Assembly (NCBI GenBank): GCA_030247885.1
Contig: JAPDRO010000005.1
Span: 372,001 to 436,000, forward strand
Direction of reading: 5' to 3'
DNA: 64,000 nucleotides
Source: Taxawa tesnikishii (nom. ined.)
Taxonomy: Eukaryota; Ascomycota; Dothideomycetes; Dothideales
The notes beneath the pieces are model-generated. The model was not told where the DNA came from, ran no database searches, and worked only from the letters and a program-made list of their open reading frames with translations. The translations under genes and the position numbers were made by a program. The first letter of the stretch is position 1. Every line of letters starts with the position of its first letter. Shown piece by piece: positions 24,223-36,078 of the stretch.

Positions 24223-24786
24223 ACAATGGATTCAATTAATCGTGAAACTGTAGCTTAGAAGTCTATATGTTGCATACGTTACTGGCGGTACCCCCAGCGG
24301 AAATGCACTCTGTATTCGGTCGCTGCGTCCTCACGGTTGTCAAATGAATAGCAGTGGAAGTACATACGGAACGTAAGACTGCATTAAAAACATCTCTCTT
24401 GTTTGTGCCTCCCGAGAGATTCGCAAAAGTGCAACCGCCGCTCCCGTGTCTTGTGGAGGTGTCTGGGATGGCCAACAAACCCTTCTGTTTGCCTCAGAAA
24501 CTGCGGGTGGCGCGGCTGATGGGAGAAAGAGCCTGTTCCTGTGACCGCCCATCAACTCATGCTCCTGGAGATCCTTGGCCACGACGAGGCGAGCAACACC
24601 GGGACATTCCTCTTCCCTTTGCTTGTCAAGTAGCGGCGAATGATGACATTCATGATCTCACTCAGCAAAGCAGATATGTTGCTCGTGACTCTGAGATGGT
24701 CAGTCGGCTCGTGCTGGGACATATCCATGCACAAATCAAGAATGGCCGTTGTCGTTTGCTTGCGATCTTTTGTTGGACAGAGTGCC

Positions 24787-25739
24787 TCACAGCATGGCGG
24801 ACGGGGCGTATCGGTCCATAAGGTCGAAAACAACAGCGTTATCAATCGCACACTCGCGTCCATCAGCGCAACCCAGAGCTGTCTCAACCTCACGACCAGC
24901 GTTGGGATTGAGGCTACGTATGACGTCGGCTGCCACATAACAGGATGACTTGTCCGGGTACTGCATGGGCTGTGATTGCGCGGCCATCGCGGGGACATAT
25001 GCTGTTGGGTGAGCGGCTGCGGAGGCAGTTCGGGTGCGGGTTGCCATTGCGTTATGTTATGTCCTTGAACAGAATACTGATACGGCGCCTGTGCGTACAT
25101 GTCGTATTGTGGCGTCGGAGTGTGGGAGAAGGGAGCGCCCGTAGGAGTAGAAACTTGCGGTGTGAGATACGGGCTTGGGTGCTTGATGTCCGCAGTCAGT
25201 TGCGGTTGCTGAGAGGGCATGGAGGCTCTGGTCGGCGTAGTGATCTGTGTTGGCTTTGGTACAGGAGCGACAGGTGTAGCGCTCGTTCTCAGACTTCCCA
25301 CTGGGCTGGTTGCGCTGCCACATTCGCTGCCTGGCTTGCACGGCCGCCTTGTTCTAAGCATCCGGTTGAGTGTGCCCGCAGCGGTTGGAGTTTGGGAACT
25401 ATCCGACAGCTCTTCGGGACCCGGACTACCCACGGAGACTCCGTCTATCTCGGCATCTGTAACACCCTTTTGTTTGAGTAAAATTCTCAACCGCCTATTC
25501 TCATCGAGCACGCGTCTGGCGGCGGCTTGGAGCTCAGCAGATGCTTCTACTCCGACAGCTTCACAGGTGCGGTATTTGGTCTCGAGTTCCTGCAAGTACT
25601 CCCTTCTCCGGGCGCGAGAGCGGCGTTGGTTGTCGCGGATGCGGGCAAGGTTCGCTTTTGCTTTTTGCAGGCGGTTAGTGGAGGAGGGCCATGTCGAAAG
25701 GCCGAAGCGATCACTCACAGCGTCAGTAGGCTCGCTCAT
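24787..25739 (-). CDS. bZIP transcription factor
   Basis: The basic region spans residues 26-46 with the NxxxSRxRR signature (N37, S41, R42, R44, R45: RIRDNQRRSRARRREY), followed by a short zipper (LQELETKYR and VLDENRRLRILL). A Gln/Pro/Thr-rich linker leads to a conserved C-terminal block: DKSSCYVAADVIRSL, then LGCADGRECAIDN and VFDLMDRYA, ending at 24787. This layout matches a group of fungus-specific bZIP regulators. The start at 25739 is an ATG with the bZIP close behind. The linker and the C-terminal block are in different frames; the change needs one extra base and lies between about 25056 and 24960, with no convincing intron there. DNA target and regulated pathway are unknown. Confidence 0.85.
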
Positions 25740-26110
25740 GTTGGATGCCTAGGCGCAGCAAGCGAGAGAAGAGAGCGTGTTCTGGCGTACGTCCGAGGTT
25801 GGGTATGGAGCAGGAGAGCTTCGGGCCTTGATGGTGGAGGTTGTATGGGGTTTTGGGTTTGGGTTTGAGTTCGGATTCCCTAAATCGGCCGGGGTTTAAG
25901 ACGAAGAATAGGGCACTTGGTGCGATTATGGGCCAGATGTTAGCTAGTGGAGGCCTTCTCTGAGCGGGCAGAGAAATGACGGTCGGAACAGTTTCTGAAG
26001 GCGGCCATAGAAGGTGACTAACGGACTTGGTACAGCTTATCGGCGCGTGAGTGTTGCTTCACACGAAGCCCAAGACAAGGCAAGACGCAAGACGCAAGAC
26101 GATGCGATGC

Positions 26111-26230
26111 GGTATGGTATGGTATGGTATGGTATGGTATGGTATGGTATGGTATGGTATGGTATGGTATGGTATGGTATGGTATGGGATGGGATGGGAT
26201 GGGATGATATGGTATGGTATGGGATGATAT
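26111..26230. repeat. (GGTAT)n pentanucleotide array
   Basis: Twenty-four consecutive five-base units: fifteen GGTAT, four GGGAT, then GATAT, two GGTAT, GGGAT and GATAT. It sits between the divergent bZIP (minus) and hydrolase (plus) genes, about 370 bases before the bZIP start and 460 bases before the hydrolase. The variant units cluster at the right end. Confidence 0.95.
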
Positions 26231-26323
26231 GCAAGACAAAGCGATGCGGGCGTCTACCTCGTAGCACGGTAAAGTTCCAAGGGCGGAGAGATGGCAGGTG
26301 CGGACCTTGACGCACGGGAAACA

Positions 26324-26359
26324 TACGGCCACGGCTACGGCCACGGCTACGGCCACGGC
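26324..26359. repeat. Three copies of TACGGCCACGGC
   Basis: Three exact 12-bp units (themselves two related hexamers), about 330 bases before the hydrolase start. Probably another microsatellite in the shared promoter. Confidence 0.85.
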
Positions 26360-26689
26360 TGCATGTTCTCTTATCGTTTGCCTCACGGTTGTCCATCGTT
26401 GCCGATCCGCTGCATCCGACAGCCGCAGATGCGCGAACCAAACTTTCGGCATCCATGTTTAGTGATCCATCATGCCGTCGCTCCGCTCCCCGCTTTTTTG
26501 GCACGTCGCGGGCCAGCCGGCCAGAAGTGCCTTCGTGTTGGTTGATGTAGTACACGTACACCGCTCCGTTGTTGGCCAGACTCGTAGACCGAACGCCTGA
26601 ATCTACTGTCGGGCTACCTAGTCATGTAAGTTGTTCGTTTCGCGTTCCTTTTGATGCTCTCGACAAGCTAGCGCAGACGACATCCAACA

Positions 26690-27883
26690 ATGGCTCCACG
26701 GCCAAGAGAAGATCTAGAGGCCATGGGCGTTATGGATCCTGTTATGGAAGAGGTTCGTTCGTCCGCTTGTGGGAACCATCTGTTCGAGACTGATATTGCA
26801 GCCAGGAACTTCGTAAGAATCCTCGTCCACCACAGCCGGACTCACATGATCACCTCGTACAACGTGAGCATCGCGCCGCTGTCCTACGTACGCTCCACCA
26901 CCTTCGCGTCATACCTGGACCTGTCCCCCAAGTGAAGGAGGAGGATCGCAAGATACAAACGCGTGATGGAGCAGAGATTACTGTCCGGATATACACACCT
27001 GTAAAGGCGCCGGAACAGGGAAGCCCGCTAATTGTCATGTTTCACGAAGGAGGTTGGTCCATGGGAGATTTAACAGATGAGGAAGTCAATTGTAGGATGT
27101 TTAGCAGAGATCTGGGCGCTGTATGCGTCAACGTTGACTACAGGTCTGCATATGCTTATGACGAAACCAGGAAGAGCGGAAACTTACACGTACAGGCTTG
27201 CGCCTGAGTACAAATTCCCAACTGGCGTGCTCGATTCCTGGGACGCACTGAAATGGGTGCGTTAATCACTTCATGGCATGGGTCTACCTTGTTGACGCAA
27301 CGCAATGCAGGCAGCTTCAAACGCCTCTTCACTCCATGCCAATCCCGCACGCGGCTTTGTGATAGGAGGCGGCTCTGCTGGCGGTAATATCACGGCCGTC
27401 CTCTCGCATCTTGCACGAGACGAGCATCTATATCCTCCTCTCACCGGCCAATATCTCTGCGTGCCCGCACTACTTCCCTCTTCTGTGGTACCGGATGAAT
27501 ACAAGCCTGAGTACCTGAGTAGAGAGCACAACGTGATCGACCCGGTACTTAACATGAAATCAGAAGATCTGAGCGCCGCTCTCCAGACCATTTATCAGCC
27601 GGACGAAGCCAGTCCGCTCTACGTTCCCTTCAACCATCAGAACCATAAAGGCTTGCCGAGAGCTTACTTTCAGCTTTGTGGCCTAGATCCTCTGAGAGAT
27701 GAAGGACTGATATACGAGCGTGTGTTGCGGGAAGAATGCGGCATTGAAACCAAGCTGGATGTGTATCCTGGCTACGGTCACATGTTCTGGACGAATTTTC
27801 CGAATATGGACGTGAGCAAGAAATTCATATCAGACACCTTGCAAGGGATGAAGTGGCTTCTAGAATGCAAGGGCTCTGCATGA
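26690..27883 (+). CDS. Alpha/beta-hydrolase fold-3 esterase/lipase
   Basis: Four exons: 26690-26752, 26836-27143, 27196-27256, 27311-27883; all junctions are GT-AG and keep frame, 334 aa. The oxyanion motif is HEGGW at residues 91-95 (a common fungal variant of HGGG). The nucleophile is Ser166 in GGGSAGGN, the acid Asp270 in CGLDPLRDEG and the base His301 in PGYGHMF, so the triad is complete. DYRLAPEYKFP, a hallmark of the family, is restored exactly across the second intron. No signal peptide, so probably intracellular. Likely hydrolyses short-chain esters or a small-molecule ester or lactone; substrate unknown. It is divergent from the bZIP gene, but a shared role is only possible, not shown. 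Confidence 0.9.
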
Positions 27884-29152
27884 AGGGCATGCAAGTTGTG
27901 AATCACCTGCTACGTAGCGTTGAGACCGATAGCACGGAACGAACTTTTCCAGCGTAGTGTAATTCATATAGATTTGCTGTGTTCCACGAGTCTGTGTGAT
28001 CTAGAATATAGCGTGGCTGAGAACGGCTGCATTTACACGAGAGCTCAACGGTGTCAGGCGACGAGCTGGGTAGATGTTGTTGGCATCGTTGTCGTGCTTC
28101 GCGGCTCTAGGGTTAGACAGTCATCTCGGATGGAGACAAGATGTGTAGTACAATGTAGATGTGCAAAGTACAAGCGCCCAGCGCTGTGGCTGGCGGGTGT
28201 GACGCCGTGGCTGGTCTGGGCAATCGCGCGGAAATGCTTGGAAATCTCTTGAACGCATGCCGCACACCGGTCCGAAAGGCTTGTTTACGTTTGTACATAT
28301 GTAACTGCATCTAGCTCCTTATCTCACCCTGTGCCGTGTCCAACTCCAACGTCGACCCGTGCCAACAGTCGCAACAACGGCGCAGAGTGAGGCAGCATCA
28401 CAATGAACCAACCAGCAAAACACAGCAACCGAGGTCTTTCTCGTTCCGCCCCTCCTGTGATATTTGCAGGGCAGACGCGTATGTTGTTGCATGGATGGCT
28501 GATGCAAGTCTCGGACTAGACTGCATGCGGCCGATCAAGATACTGCTCGGGCGGCCTAGCTGTTGCACTATCACACAGCAACCTCCATTGGAGTCAGACT
28601 CGAGTCGTCGCTCCACGCTTGTGCTAATCTGTCTGCTGGCCAACCATTGACGCAGAGCCGCGCAGCTTCCTTTTCTGTTCGCGGCCCACCTTACTCCGCC
28701 CTACTGTGTTAGTAGCGTTACGAGGAGACACATTGTGAGGGAAACGGCTCGTAGTCCGCTCGTTGGTCTGAGCATTCTCTCCCGCGGGCATAATGCCGAC
28801 TCACGCGGGGCAGTATGATCTAGACATCTCTCGATTACTCGGGACCAGCAATGGCCAAAGGACTGGCACAGACCTAGCTGATGCATGCCGCTGCAGGCCT
28901 ATCAACGGAGGGGACTTGGTTGCGCAGCCATGCCGGGTCGTCCTTGCGAGGACCCACCATGCCACCTTCAGCCCTTGTCCAAGGATAAGATCACACTCAG
29001 TCCGGACCGGAACGTCGTTTGGGGGCGCCTTGCGCTTAGAAAAGGCGGCACATCCCCATCCCCCGGATCACCATTTTGCTCCACGTTCTCCAGACCCCAG
29101 ATCCTCCTCCGCCTTTTCGTTGCACGCTCTTGTCGAGAGTGCTCTGTGCAAG
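27884..29152. other. Intergenic and 5' region of the FNT gene
   Basis: No recognisable gene. The last 150 bases before 29153 probably include the leader of the transporter gene. Confidence 0.45.
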
Positions 29153-30305
29153 ATGTCCCCAAACTCTATTCCTTACCAGCATCCCGTTAACGTTGTCCAC
29201 AATGCCTACACACCCAAAGAGGCCATCGAAATCTCGTCTCGTGCTGGCCATTACAAGGCCAACATGAGGATTGACAAGATCATTGTCAGCTCCTTCATGG
29301 CTGGAGCCTTGTTGTCGTTTGCTGGTGCTTGCTACGTGACCATTAACACCTCCCCTTGGTATACCGAAAACGCGCCGGGTCTAATCAAGATGTAAGACCG
29401 GCCGATACAGTAACGCTTCGAGCCTCCACTGACCCGGACCAAGGTACGGTGCACTAGTGTTTCCCTTCGGACTCGTGGTCATTGTCATGACGGGCGCAGA
29501 TCTGGCGACGGGAAGTTTCATGGTTAGTCAAATCACACATGTAGACCATCGTGTCAGGAAGCATTCTTATGCGAGTTATCCAGTATACCACACTCTCTAC
29601 GCTCCACCGCCGTACCTCCGTCCTGAAAATGCTGCAACACTGGCTCCTGACCTTCTTCGGCAACCTCGCGGGCGCGCTTTTCATCGTCGGAGTAATCATT
29701 GGCCACGGAGGCGTGCTCTCGTCGGACGCCTTCAAGAAAGAAGCCCTTACCATCGCAACAGCCAAAGCGGTCACCCCACAGTGGCACATGATCTTCCTAC
29801 GCGCCATCGGAGCCAACTGGCTCGTCTGTCTCGCTTGTTTTCTTGCCTGCTGCGCCCGCGAGTTCTTCAGTAAGGTCGTCGCTATCTGGTGGCCCGTTTT
29901 CGCTTTCGTGCTGCTCGGCCTGGATCACGTAATTGCGAACATGTTCTAGTGAGTTTTGCGCTTTCCGACTCAGGACAATCTCATGCTGACCGTTGCGACA
30001 GCATTCCAATGGCCATCTTCCTCGGTCATCCAGACATCACCGTTGGCTACTACATCTGGAAGAGCATGATCCCAGCCGCCATCGGCAACATCATCGGAGG
30101 CGGTCTTTTCGTTGCAGTCGTCTACTGGTACCTCTACCTTATCGGTGACAGCAATCCTATGACGATTGATGGCCAGAACTTCGAGCTGCATGTCCCACCC
30201 ATGGCGACACATGAGGGAGAGTCCTTGAGCTCGAACGATGTGGGACACGGCGGTGTTGAGCACCGTGAACATGCCCACCCAAAGAAGGTCGAGGAGATGG
30301 TATGA
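29153..30305 (+). CDS. Formate/nitrite transporter (FNT family)
   Basis: Exons 29153-29391, 29444-29522, 29584-29948 and 30002-30305; all splice sites are GT-AG and in phase, 328 aa. FNT hallmarks are present: HNAYTPKEAIEIS at the N-terminus, KIIVSSFMAGALLSFAG (TM1), GALVFPFGLVVIV, NLAGALFIV, GANWLVCLACFLA and the channel His in GLDHVIANMFYIP, then GNIIGGGLFV. Six membrane helices are expected and the native form is a pentamer in the plasma membrane, moving formate or nitrite with protons. NitA-type nitrite uptake is the best-known mould role, but no nitrate-assimilation gene lies nearby. The usual Cys in GCNWLVC is Ala here. The C-terminus is a His/Glu-rich cytosolic tail. Confidence 0.92.
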
Positions 30306-31778
30306 GACAAGGGTTGATGGCTTGAGTGGTGCTGCGCGATCGCTGGACGATGGAGCGAGTGCTCGTCTCAACAAAGATACTTGACGAATGAATGTTTTGC
30401 CGAGCTATGAGATAGCTCCCCTCTCGGTTGCCAAGCCCTGTTCTGCGCAGAGGATACCGTAATGCAAGAGTCAGTCTGGGACCAGAGCAGACAGAAAGCG
30501 CGAAGGCCTTGTCGTCGCATTTCCGAGGTATCGCTGATGCTATACAAGAGGGAAGGTCTGCACCGCCCCGTCCCTCGAGCGCCATCATCTCATGGCTTTG
30601 CCGTCCATAACATCGCGGTTATATGCAGGCCTGAGGAGTTGGAAATACTCGACATGGTCTCAAGCCGTAAGGGCATCGAGCGCCGATCAGTGTGGCTATG
30701 ACGTCTCCTTCCTGCGTGATGTGAAGTACAAGAGTCATACGTCGTTCTTGGGTTATGCGAACAACGTGAATGGTGACGGTAACTGCGGATCGAGGTGTAG
30801 CATTCCTCCAGCAACATGACATTGTTTCGTACTTTGGCTTGCGTCAGAGGAAAGACGCGCGACGGAGGAAATCCCCGAGCGAGGCATGGTGTGTTGTGCA
30901 GTGAAATACGTCTTCGTCATGGTAGTTGTCTGGTGCCACAATCAGGAAGCGGATCTGCTTTTTGCGTACATCGAGCGGTTGATAGCGAGGTTCTTGCATA
31001 TTTTGTTATCATCGAAGGCGGTCACAACAGCAACGGAGAAGGCAGAGTACGGATGGCCGATACGCCGGCAGTCAAAGAGGTTGTCGTGAGACACGTATTT
31101 CGCACAATTATGTGTTGAGGACTAGGTCAGGCGGGCAGGCACAGCCCCGTGGCGAGTACATCTTGTACAAGACGAGTGCGGGAAGGGGGTGTTGCCGGCA
31201 CCTCAGGTCTCAGCAGCACCGATGGATGGGGTTGGGTGATGTGGATGGCTGGGTGTTTGATGGATTTCACCAACTCTGAACACATTACGTTGAATTGGTT
31301 AATGGATTTTGTTAAACGTTCCAAGCGTTTTTCCGATTGGCTGTCTTCTTCCCCGCAGAACCCTTGCGGAACTTCCGCCTTCCGTTCTGCCCCGGCACAC
31401 GTCAGACCAGCACTCTTGTGTAGACCTTAGTAGCGGTACGAGCGGACACGACGTTTAGCACAGCCCTGTCACTACATGTGTAATCACGCGCAGACAGCCA
31501 ATTGGCCTGGAAGCGGTGACAAGACTTGGAAGGAGCAACGAAACCGGGCCAAGGACACTACCAAATCGTACCACATCCGTCAGCTGCCGCTGCGGACGGT
31601 CATCTGAGCACATGAGCGAATGATATAGCGCACTGCTCTTGCTTGACTCTAGGCGCGTGACACATCTCGACCAGACCGCCTCAGGAATATATCCCCATTC
31701 TTTCCGTAGTTTGTTCCCCATATGTCTTTACATGTCCTCTCGACAGAAAGCCCAAACCAGCTGCTCCTCAGAACCAGC
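30306..31778. other. Intergenic, no supported gene
   Basis: Short frames only; no domain, splice pattern or repeat of note. Confidence 0.45.
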
Positions 31779-32102
31779 ATGCTCCCGCTCATCCCCTTTT
31801 TCGTTCTGGCTTATGCTCTCCTGTACGCATTCGCGCTCCCGATCCCCTCTAGCTTCGTTCATCGATCTGTCACGGATGTGATGGCGGGGACTGCTATTAC
31901 TAGCGCCGAGCACGTTGGTCAGGAGCTGCTCAGGAACGGCGACGTCCCATCTCTTGTGCTCAATCTGCGGGAGCAGGGAGACACGCCCCAAAGTACAGAA
32001 TGCAACGCCGCTTCGGCTGTCCAACCGGGCGAGAACGTCGGGTTCTATCATTGTTGCCAGGCTTCTTCCCCTACGTGTGAGAGGCGACGCCAGAGACGCT
32101 GA
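31779..32102 (+). CDS. Possible small secreted protein
   Basis: 107 codons starting MLPLIPFFVLAYALLYAFA, a good signal peptide, followed by a mature part with Cys residues only near the end (ECN, YHCC, PTCE) and a basic tail RRRQRR. An upstream in-frame ATG at 31722 would put 19 residues before the signal. No intron, no family recognised. It could be an effector-like small secreted protein or a chance frame. Confidence 0.3.
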   Translation: MLPLIPFFVLAYALLYAFALPIPSSFVHRSVTDVMAGTAITSAEHVGQELLRNGDVPSLVLNLREQGDTPQSTECNAASAVQPGENVGFYHCCQASSPTCERRRQRR

Positions 32103-32245
32103 AGACTGGACAACAGAGGATGTGAAACCAGCGCAGGCACGAAGCTATCTGAAGCAAGAGCAGCAGGAGCACGTTCGAGGACAAAGCCATGGTCAAACCA
32201 GTATTGGTTGTTATACAGAAGGACTGCCACATCAATCCAAAACTC

Positions 32246-33300
32246 TCAGGCGGCCTTAACACACGGCGCGTAGTCGTCTCCACCGCACCCGACAAAAGCC
32301 GTCAACATGGGACTACCGCCTTTCCAATCCACATGGAGTAAGGCCATGACACTGTTCATGGCTATATACACTGCACCTGGAGCGATCAATTTCTTGATAC
32401 CCGTGGCTAGCAACGTCTTCTGCTTGATCCACAGGCCTCCGATGCTGTTCGCCAAGGCGTACTTCACACCGTATACCGGCGCGGCGAAGTAATTGCTGCT
32501 ATAGAACGGCACAGATGTTCCGTCCTGCATCTGGCCAAGCTCGGTGCGTCCACACACGGCCCGTCGTGTCTCCCGTTCCTGATCAACTCCACCGGCTTCC
32601 CGACCTTCATCACTCTGTCGCGCGCATCGAGCTGCGAGCACAATCGGTCGACACGATTGGCTCGACCGTGTCTACACAGGCGCCTCAGTGCCCGTTGCTG
32701 TTCGCGTCGAGCGGACATACGATTCGGCGGCTCCCGTCCATCTGATCAGTAAACCCCGAATTATCGATCACACCACCGTCCGTCAGCGGACACATCCATA
32801 GCTGCTCCGCCGAGCTGACATACGGGCCCACGACTTTGTCGCTCGTTGCAACGCACAGACAGTGTCGTATACGACCCTTAACTGTTGCGGCTGAGGAATA
32901 CACGACGAAACTCCTGTCATATAGTCTAACAGCATCCGGAGCCCACACGCAAGGATTTGTAGCGTCGACCCATCTGGGAAGTCCAGACAAAGATGTATTT
33001 CCAAAGACCCACGAGATGCAATCGGTACTGTGGATCCATAGGGGTGGATCTCGTGCCTGGAGACGCCTTAGCGGATGCTGGAGGCGTATCGGTTGGTGTC
33101 GTCGACGCGGATGACGGAGGGGTCAGGGAGGTTCTGGCCATCGATGACGGGGTAAAGTGCCCCACCATGGCAGGGGATAGGCAGTGTTACGTTGAGAGGA
33201 TACTATGTCTGAGAAGCGGTATGAACGGTCTTATCGAGAGGAATGAGAGGGCACTAGTGAGCAGTGACGCTGCTACAAGAGTGATAGATTTGATCAGCAT
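32246..33300 (-). pseudogene. Broken glycoside hydrolase family 43 gene
   Basis: Pieces in order from 33300: a signal peptide (MLIKSITLVAASLLTSALS), the first catalytic Asp block (YPVIDGQNLPDPSVIRVDD), the central block ATNPCVWAPDAVRLYD, CVATSDKVVGPY, GGVIDNSGF, then GKPVELI, GPCVDAPSL and PFYSSNYF. This is the five-bladed propeller of GH43 (xylosidase/arabinosidase type, secreted). The pieces lie in three frames with at least four one-base frame changes and two in-frame stops within 1.05 kb, far denser than in neighbouring genes. The general-acid Glu (expected EAPSL) is Asp (DAPSL). Probably a dead plant-wall enzyme gene; the last piece ends at 32246 without the usual C-terminus. Confidence 0.78.
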
Positions 33301-34733
33301 GGTTTGTGGTTCCTTTTCGTTTGGCTGTAAAGAAACATTAGAGAAGAATGACTTTGGTCAGTTCACAAAGAAAACCAAATAGAAAGATAAAGAAATGAGC
33401 GGATGTGATGTTGGGTCGGCTAGATCGCGACGACCGTTAATGTAGAGACGGATGCTGCAGTGCCCTTCGGCGTTCCTCGGCTTGATAGGCTAATCATGTT
33501 GAATAGATAACAGATTCCCTTGTTCATCAGTGAATACTCGTTTCCCCGTGAATGAGGGTCAAGATCCCGTCTTTGCGGCCAGTAACAAAGAGAAGAGATC
33601 TGGTACGATGAAAATGGTGAGCCACGAAGCAACCAAATTTGTGAGCTTGTGGTTGAACACACGCTCATCCGTCAAGGATGCAGTGGCCTCAAATGTGCTC
33701 AGGGGTTTTTGTGGTGAACAGACTGATGAGTACAAAATGAACCACGAGCAGTCAGTTGCCATGGGCATTCAACAAGAAAAGCTCTTGTGTATGAACGGGG
33801 CGAGGATAGAAGTTGGACAAGAAAACAAAGAAACAACATGTTTAAGCGGCTCAACTAGTAGAAAGAACGAGTCACCGAATAGACAGACTAACAGACAACT
33901 GCGCGTTAGTTCGATGGCACAGCACGAATGTTGACGAGCAGTCGCATAACGTTGACCTGCAACGACAGAAGACTACAGGTACACGAAAGAACATACTTTC
34001 TGGAAAAGAAAATGGATTAAGACCGCATAATGCTGTTGCGATCCTTCTCTTTCATGAATGCATGCATCAGTCCACACCGGGTTTCTGCATCAACACCCAA
34101 CTGAAATATGCCCTTCGGAGAAAGTGTTTCTCATCCGAAGCACGAGGCTCCTTCCCAACAGCGTATAGAGACAATCTCTGTCTAAGCTAGCCACATAAGA
34201 CCAGTCGGTTCCCCAACACGACCACTCTCTGGTCGTTCGGCGCCAAGCGCTGCCTCAGTCCTTCGATTTTCCCCCTTAAACCGTAGTAAGGTGGATTCTT
34301 CCTCTACGTCCAGCTCCCCTTGGTAGACTTCATCCTTCGGTGTAAACTCAAGCTAGGAGTCAAAGCGCTCCCTTGTAAGTTCGTCGACCTCTTCCCGAAG
34401 AGACTGACTTAGCGCTTTGGCTTTTTGAGGCGACGCATGAGTAGAGCAAGGTCGCTCTCCGAAACCGCGCCCTATGGTCTTGTGACCGAAGTAGGCTGTG
34501 ATGACGGTGTAAACAATATCGGCGTAGGTTCGACAAAGATATTGTGATTATTCTGGATCGTGTCTCTTGACATATGCATCTGCAAATATATGTCCAGAAT
34601 GTTTGCTACTAGCAAGCATGCAGAGGCCAGCGGTGCCCTTGCTGGCCATGAAATCCGTCTCCGTAAGACGAGGTTTCATGGCTCCGTGGTGATCTGATCT
34701 GTCGCCATAGGCACAGCGAGGAGCCAAGGCTGC
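33301..34733. other. Gene-poor stretch, no supported gene
   Basis: A 134-codon plus-strand frame at 33530-33934 has no domain and biased composition. Nothing else is visible up to the NBP35 stop codon. Confidence 0.45.
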
Positions 34734-35756
34734 TCACGCCTCCTCCAATACTTCGTCAGGCGATAGCCCTATCTCCTCGCCCACTCTGCGGACCACACCG
34801 CGAAGTGCCTTGCAAGCCGGGCTGTCAGGGAAGCTGTCAAAGAAACTCTCTCCAAAATCGCAAGACATGCCGATGCGTGGATCCAGAGGAACAGCACCAA
34901 GGAACGGTATGCCCGTCTCTTGCGCAAGCCTCCTTGCACCCCCGGTTGTAGCTCTGAAGATCTGGCTCTCGTGAGTGCACTTGGGGCAAACAAAGCCAGA
35001 CATGTTTTCCACGATGCCCAGAACTCTTATTCCAGCCTTGCGACAGAAATCAATCTCTTTCCGGACGTCCAGCAAACTGACTTCTTGAGGTGTCGTGACT
35101 ACCACAGCGCCATCCACTCCGGACTCTTTTAGGAAGCTGTTGACACTGAGGTGCTCGTCGCTCGTTCCGGGAGGCGTGTCGACGACCAGGTAATCCAATT
35201 CACCCCACTCGACATCCTTCAAAAATTGTTTGATCAATCCGTTTTTCTTTGGTCCACGCCAGATAACCGCGTCATCCCTGTTGGGCAGCATAAACTGCAC
35301 GCTCATAACACCGAGATTCTCGCTGACCCAAACAGGGCTCCAACCGGCGTTGCTGACGTGAATAGTCTCTTGCTCGACGCCCATCATTTTCGGTATGCTA
35401 GGACCACAGATATCCGTGTCCATGATGCCGACCTGGGCGTCGGGGTTTGCAGCGAATGCATGACCAAGCATGGTAGTGAAGGTGGACTTGCCAACACCGC
35501 CCTTGCCACTAAGGACGAGGATTTTATGCTTAACAGAGGCAAGGCGCGCGGTGATTAGAGGAATATCGGGGTCTGGTCCTTTGGGCGCGCTGGCGCATAT
35601 GGCCTGGTTTGGACAGCCGGCGCAAGCATCGCCTTTGCCTGCCAGTTGAGATTCAGGTCCGGGACAGTGCTCGGGTTCTGGGGCAACCAGCTTGGGCTGT
35701 GCCTGCGGTGGGTAGTTCAGGTTAACTGCCTCATTCTCCTCAAGAGAGGGCGCCAT
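34734..35756 (-). CDS. NBP35: Cytosolic Fe-S cluster assembly scaffold Nbp35
   Basis: A single exon of 340 aa. Four N-terminal Cys at residues 31, 45, 48 and 54 (C-x13-C-x2-C-x5-C) bind the stable 4Fe-4S cluster that sets Nbp35 apart from Cfd1. The deviant Walker A is GKGGVGKS (84-91), followed by DTDICGPS and [10 protein letters not shown]. The bridging-cluster motif CPKC is at 257-260. The product is a P-loop ATPase that pairs with Cfd1 in the cytosol to build Fe-S clusters for DNA polymerases, Rli1 and others. I start at the ATG at about 35756 because the frame upstream begins only with TTG and the family starts close to the Cys cluster. The gene is divergent from the prolyl-tRNA synthetase. 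Confidence 0.96.
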   Translation of the reverse strand: MAPSLEENEAVNLNYPPQAQPKLVAPEPEHCPGPESQLAGKGDACAGCPNQAICASAPKGPDPDIPLITARLASVKHKILVLSGKGGVGKSTFTTMLGHAFAANPDAQVGIMDTDICGPSIPKMMGVEQETIHVSNAGWSPVWVSENLGVMSVQFMLPNRDDAVIWRGPKKNGLIKQFLKDVEWGELDYLVVDTPPGTSDEHLSVNSFLKESGVDGAVVVTTPQEVSLLDVRKEIDFCRKAGIRVLGIVENMSGFVCPKCTHESQIFRATTGGARRLAQETGIPFLGAVPLDPRIGMSCDFGESFFDSFPDSPACKALRGVVRRVGEEIGLSPDEVLEEA

Positions 35757-36078
35757 GGTTCGGGCTGTTGCTTGTCGTTGCAAAAGTGCAGAGCAGAGGA
35801 AAAAGGGCGGCAAAGGTGAAAGACATCGGCTCCGTCATCGCGTACGATGATTGATAAGCGTTTCGGTAGGGCTGAACTAAGGCTACAAGGGTCCATCAGC
35901 TAGCTCCATCAGCTCCATTTTGCTCGGTTTGCTCGCTTCGACTAGGTGCCAGAATTCGTGGACTGACTGGCATGTGGAAAGTGCAAGCCAAGTGGGGAGG
36001 GGTTCGTTGCTGCCCAGTCAGTAAATTCTGTATACCGATCTACGACGATTCCAATTGCTAGCAACCGAGAACTTGACA
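35757..36078. promoter_or_regulatory. Shared promoter of NBP35 and prolyl-tRNA synthetase
   Basis: 322 bases separate the two start codons, so both genes must be driven from here. Near 35890-35935 there are repeated short words (CAGCTCCAT, TTGCTCG). No factor site is identified. Confidence 0.6.

Noticed and set aside
26014-26561. Frames through the GGTAT array giving repeated peptides on both strands
   Set aside because: A five-base repeat with no stop words keeps several frames open; the peptides are an artefact of the array.
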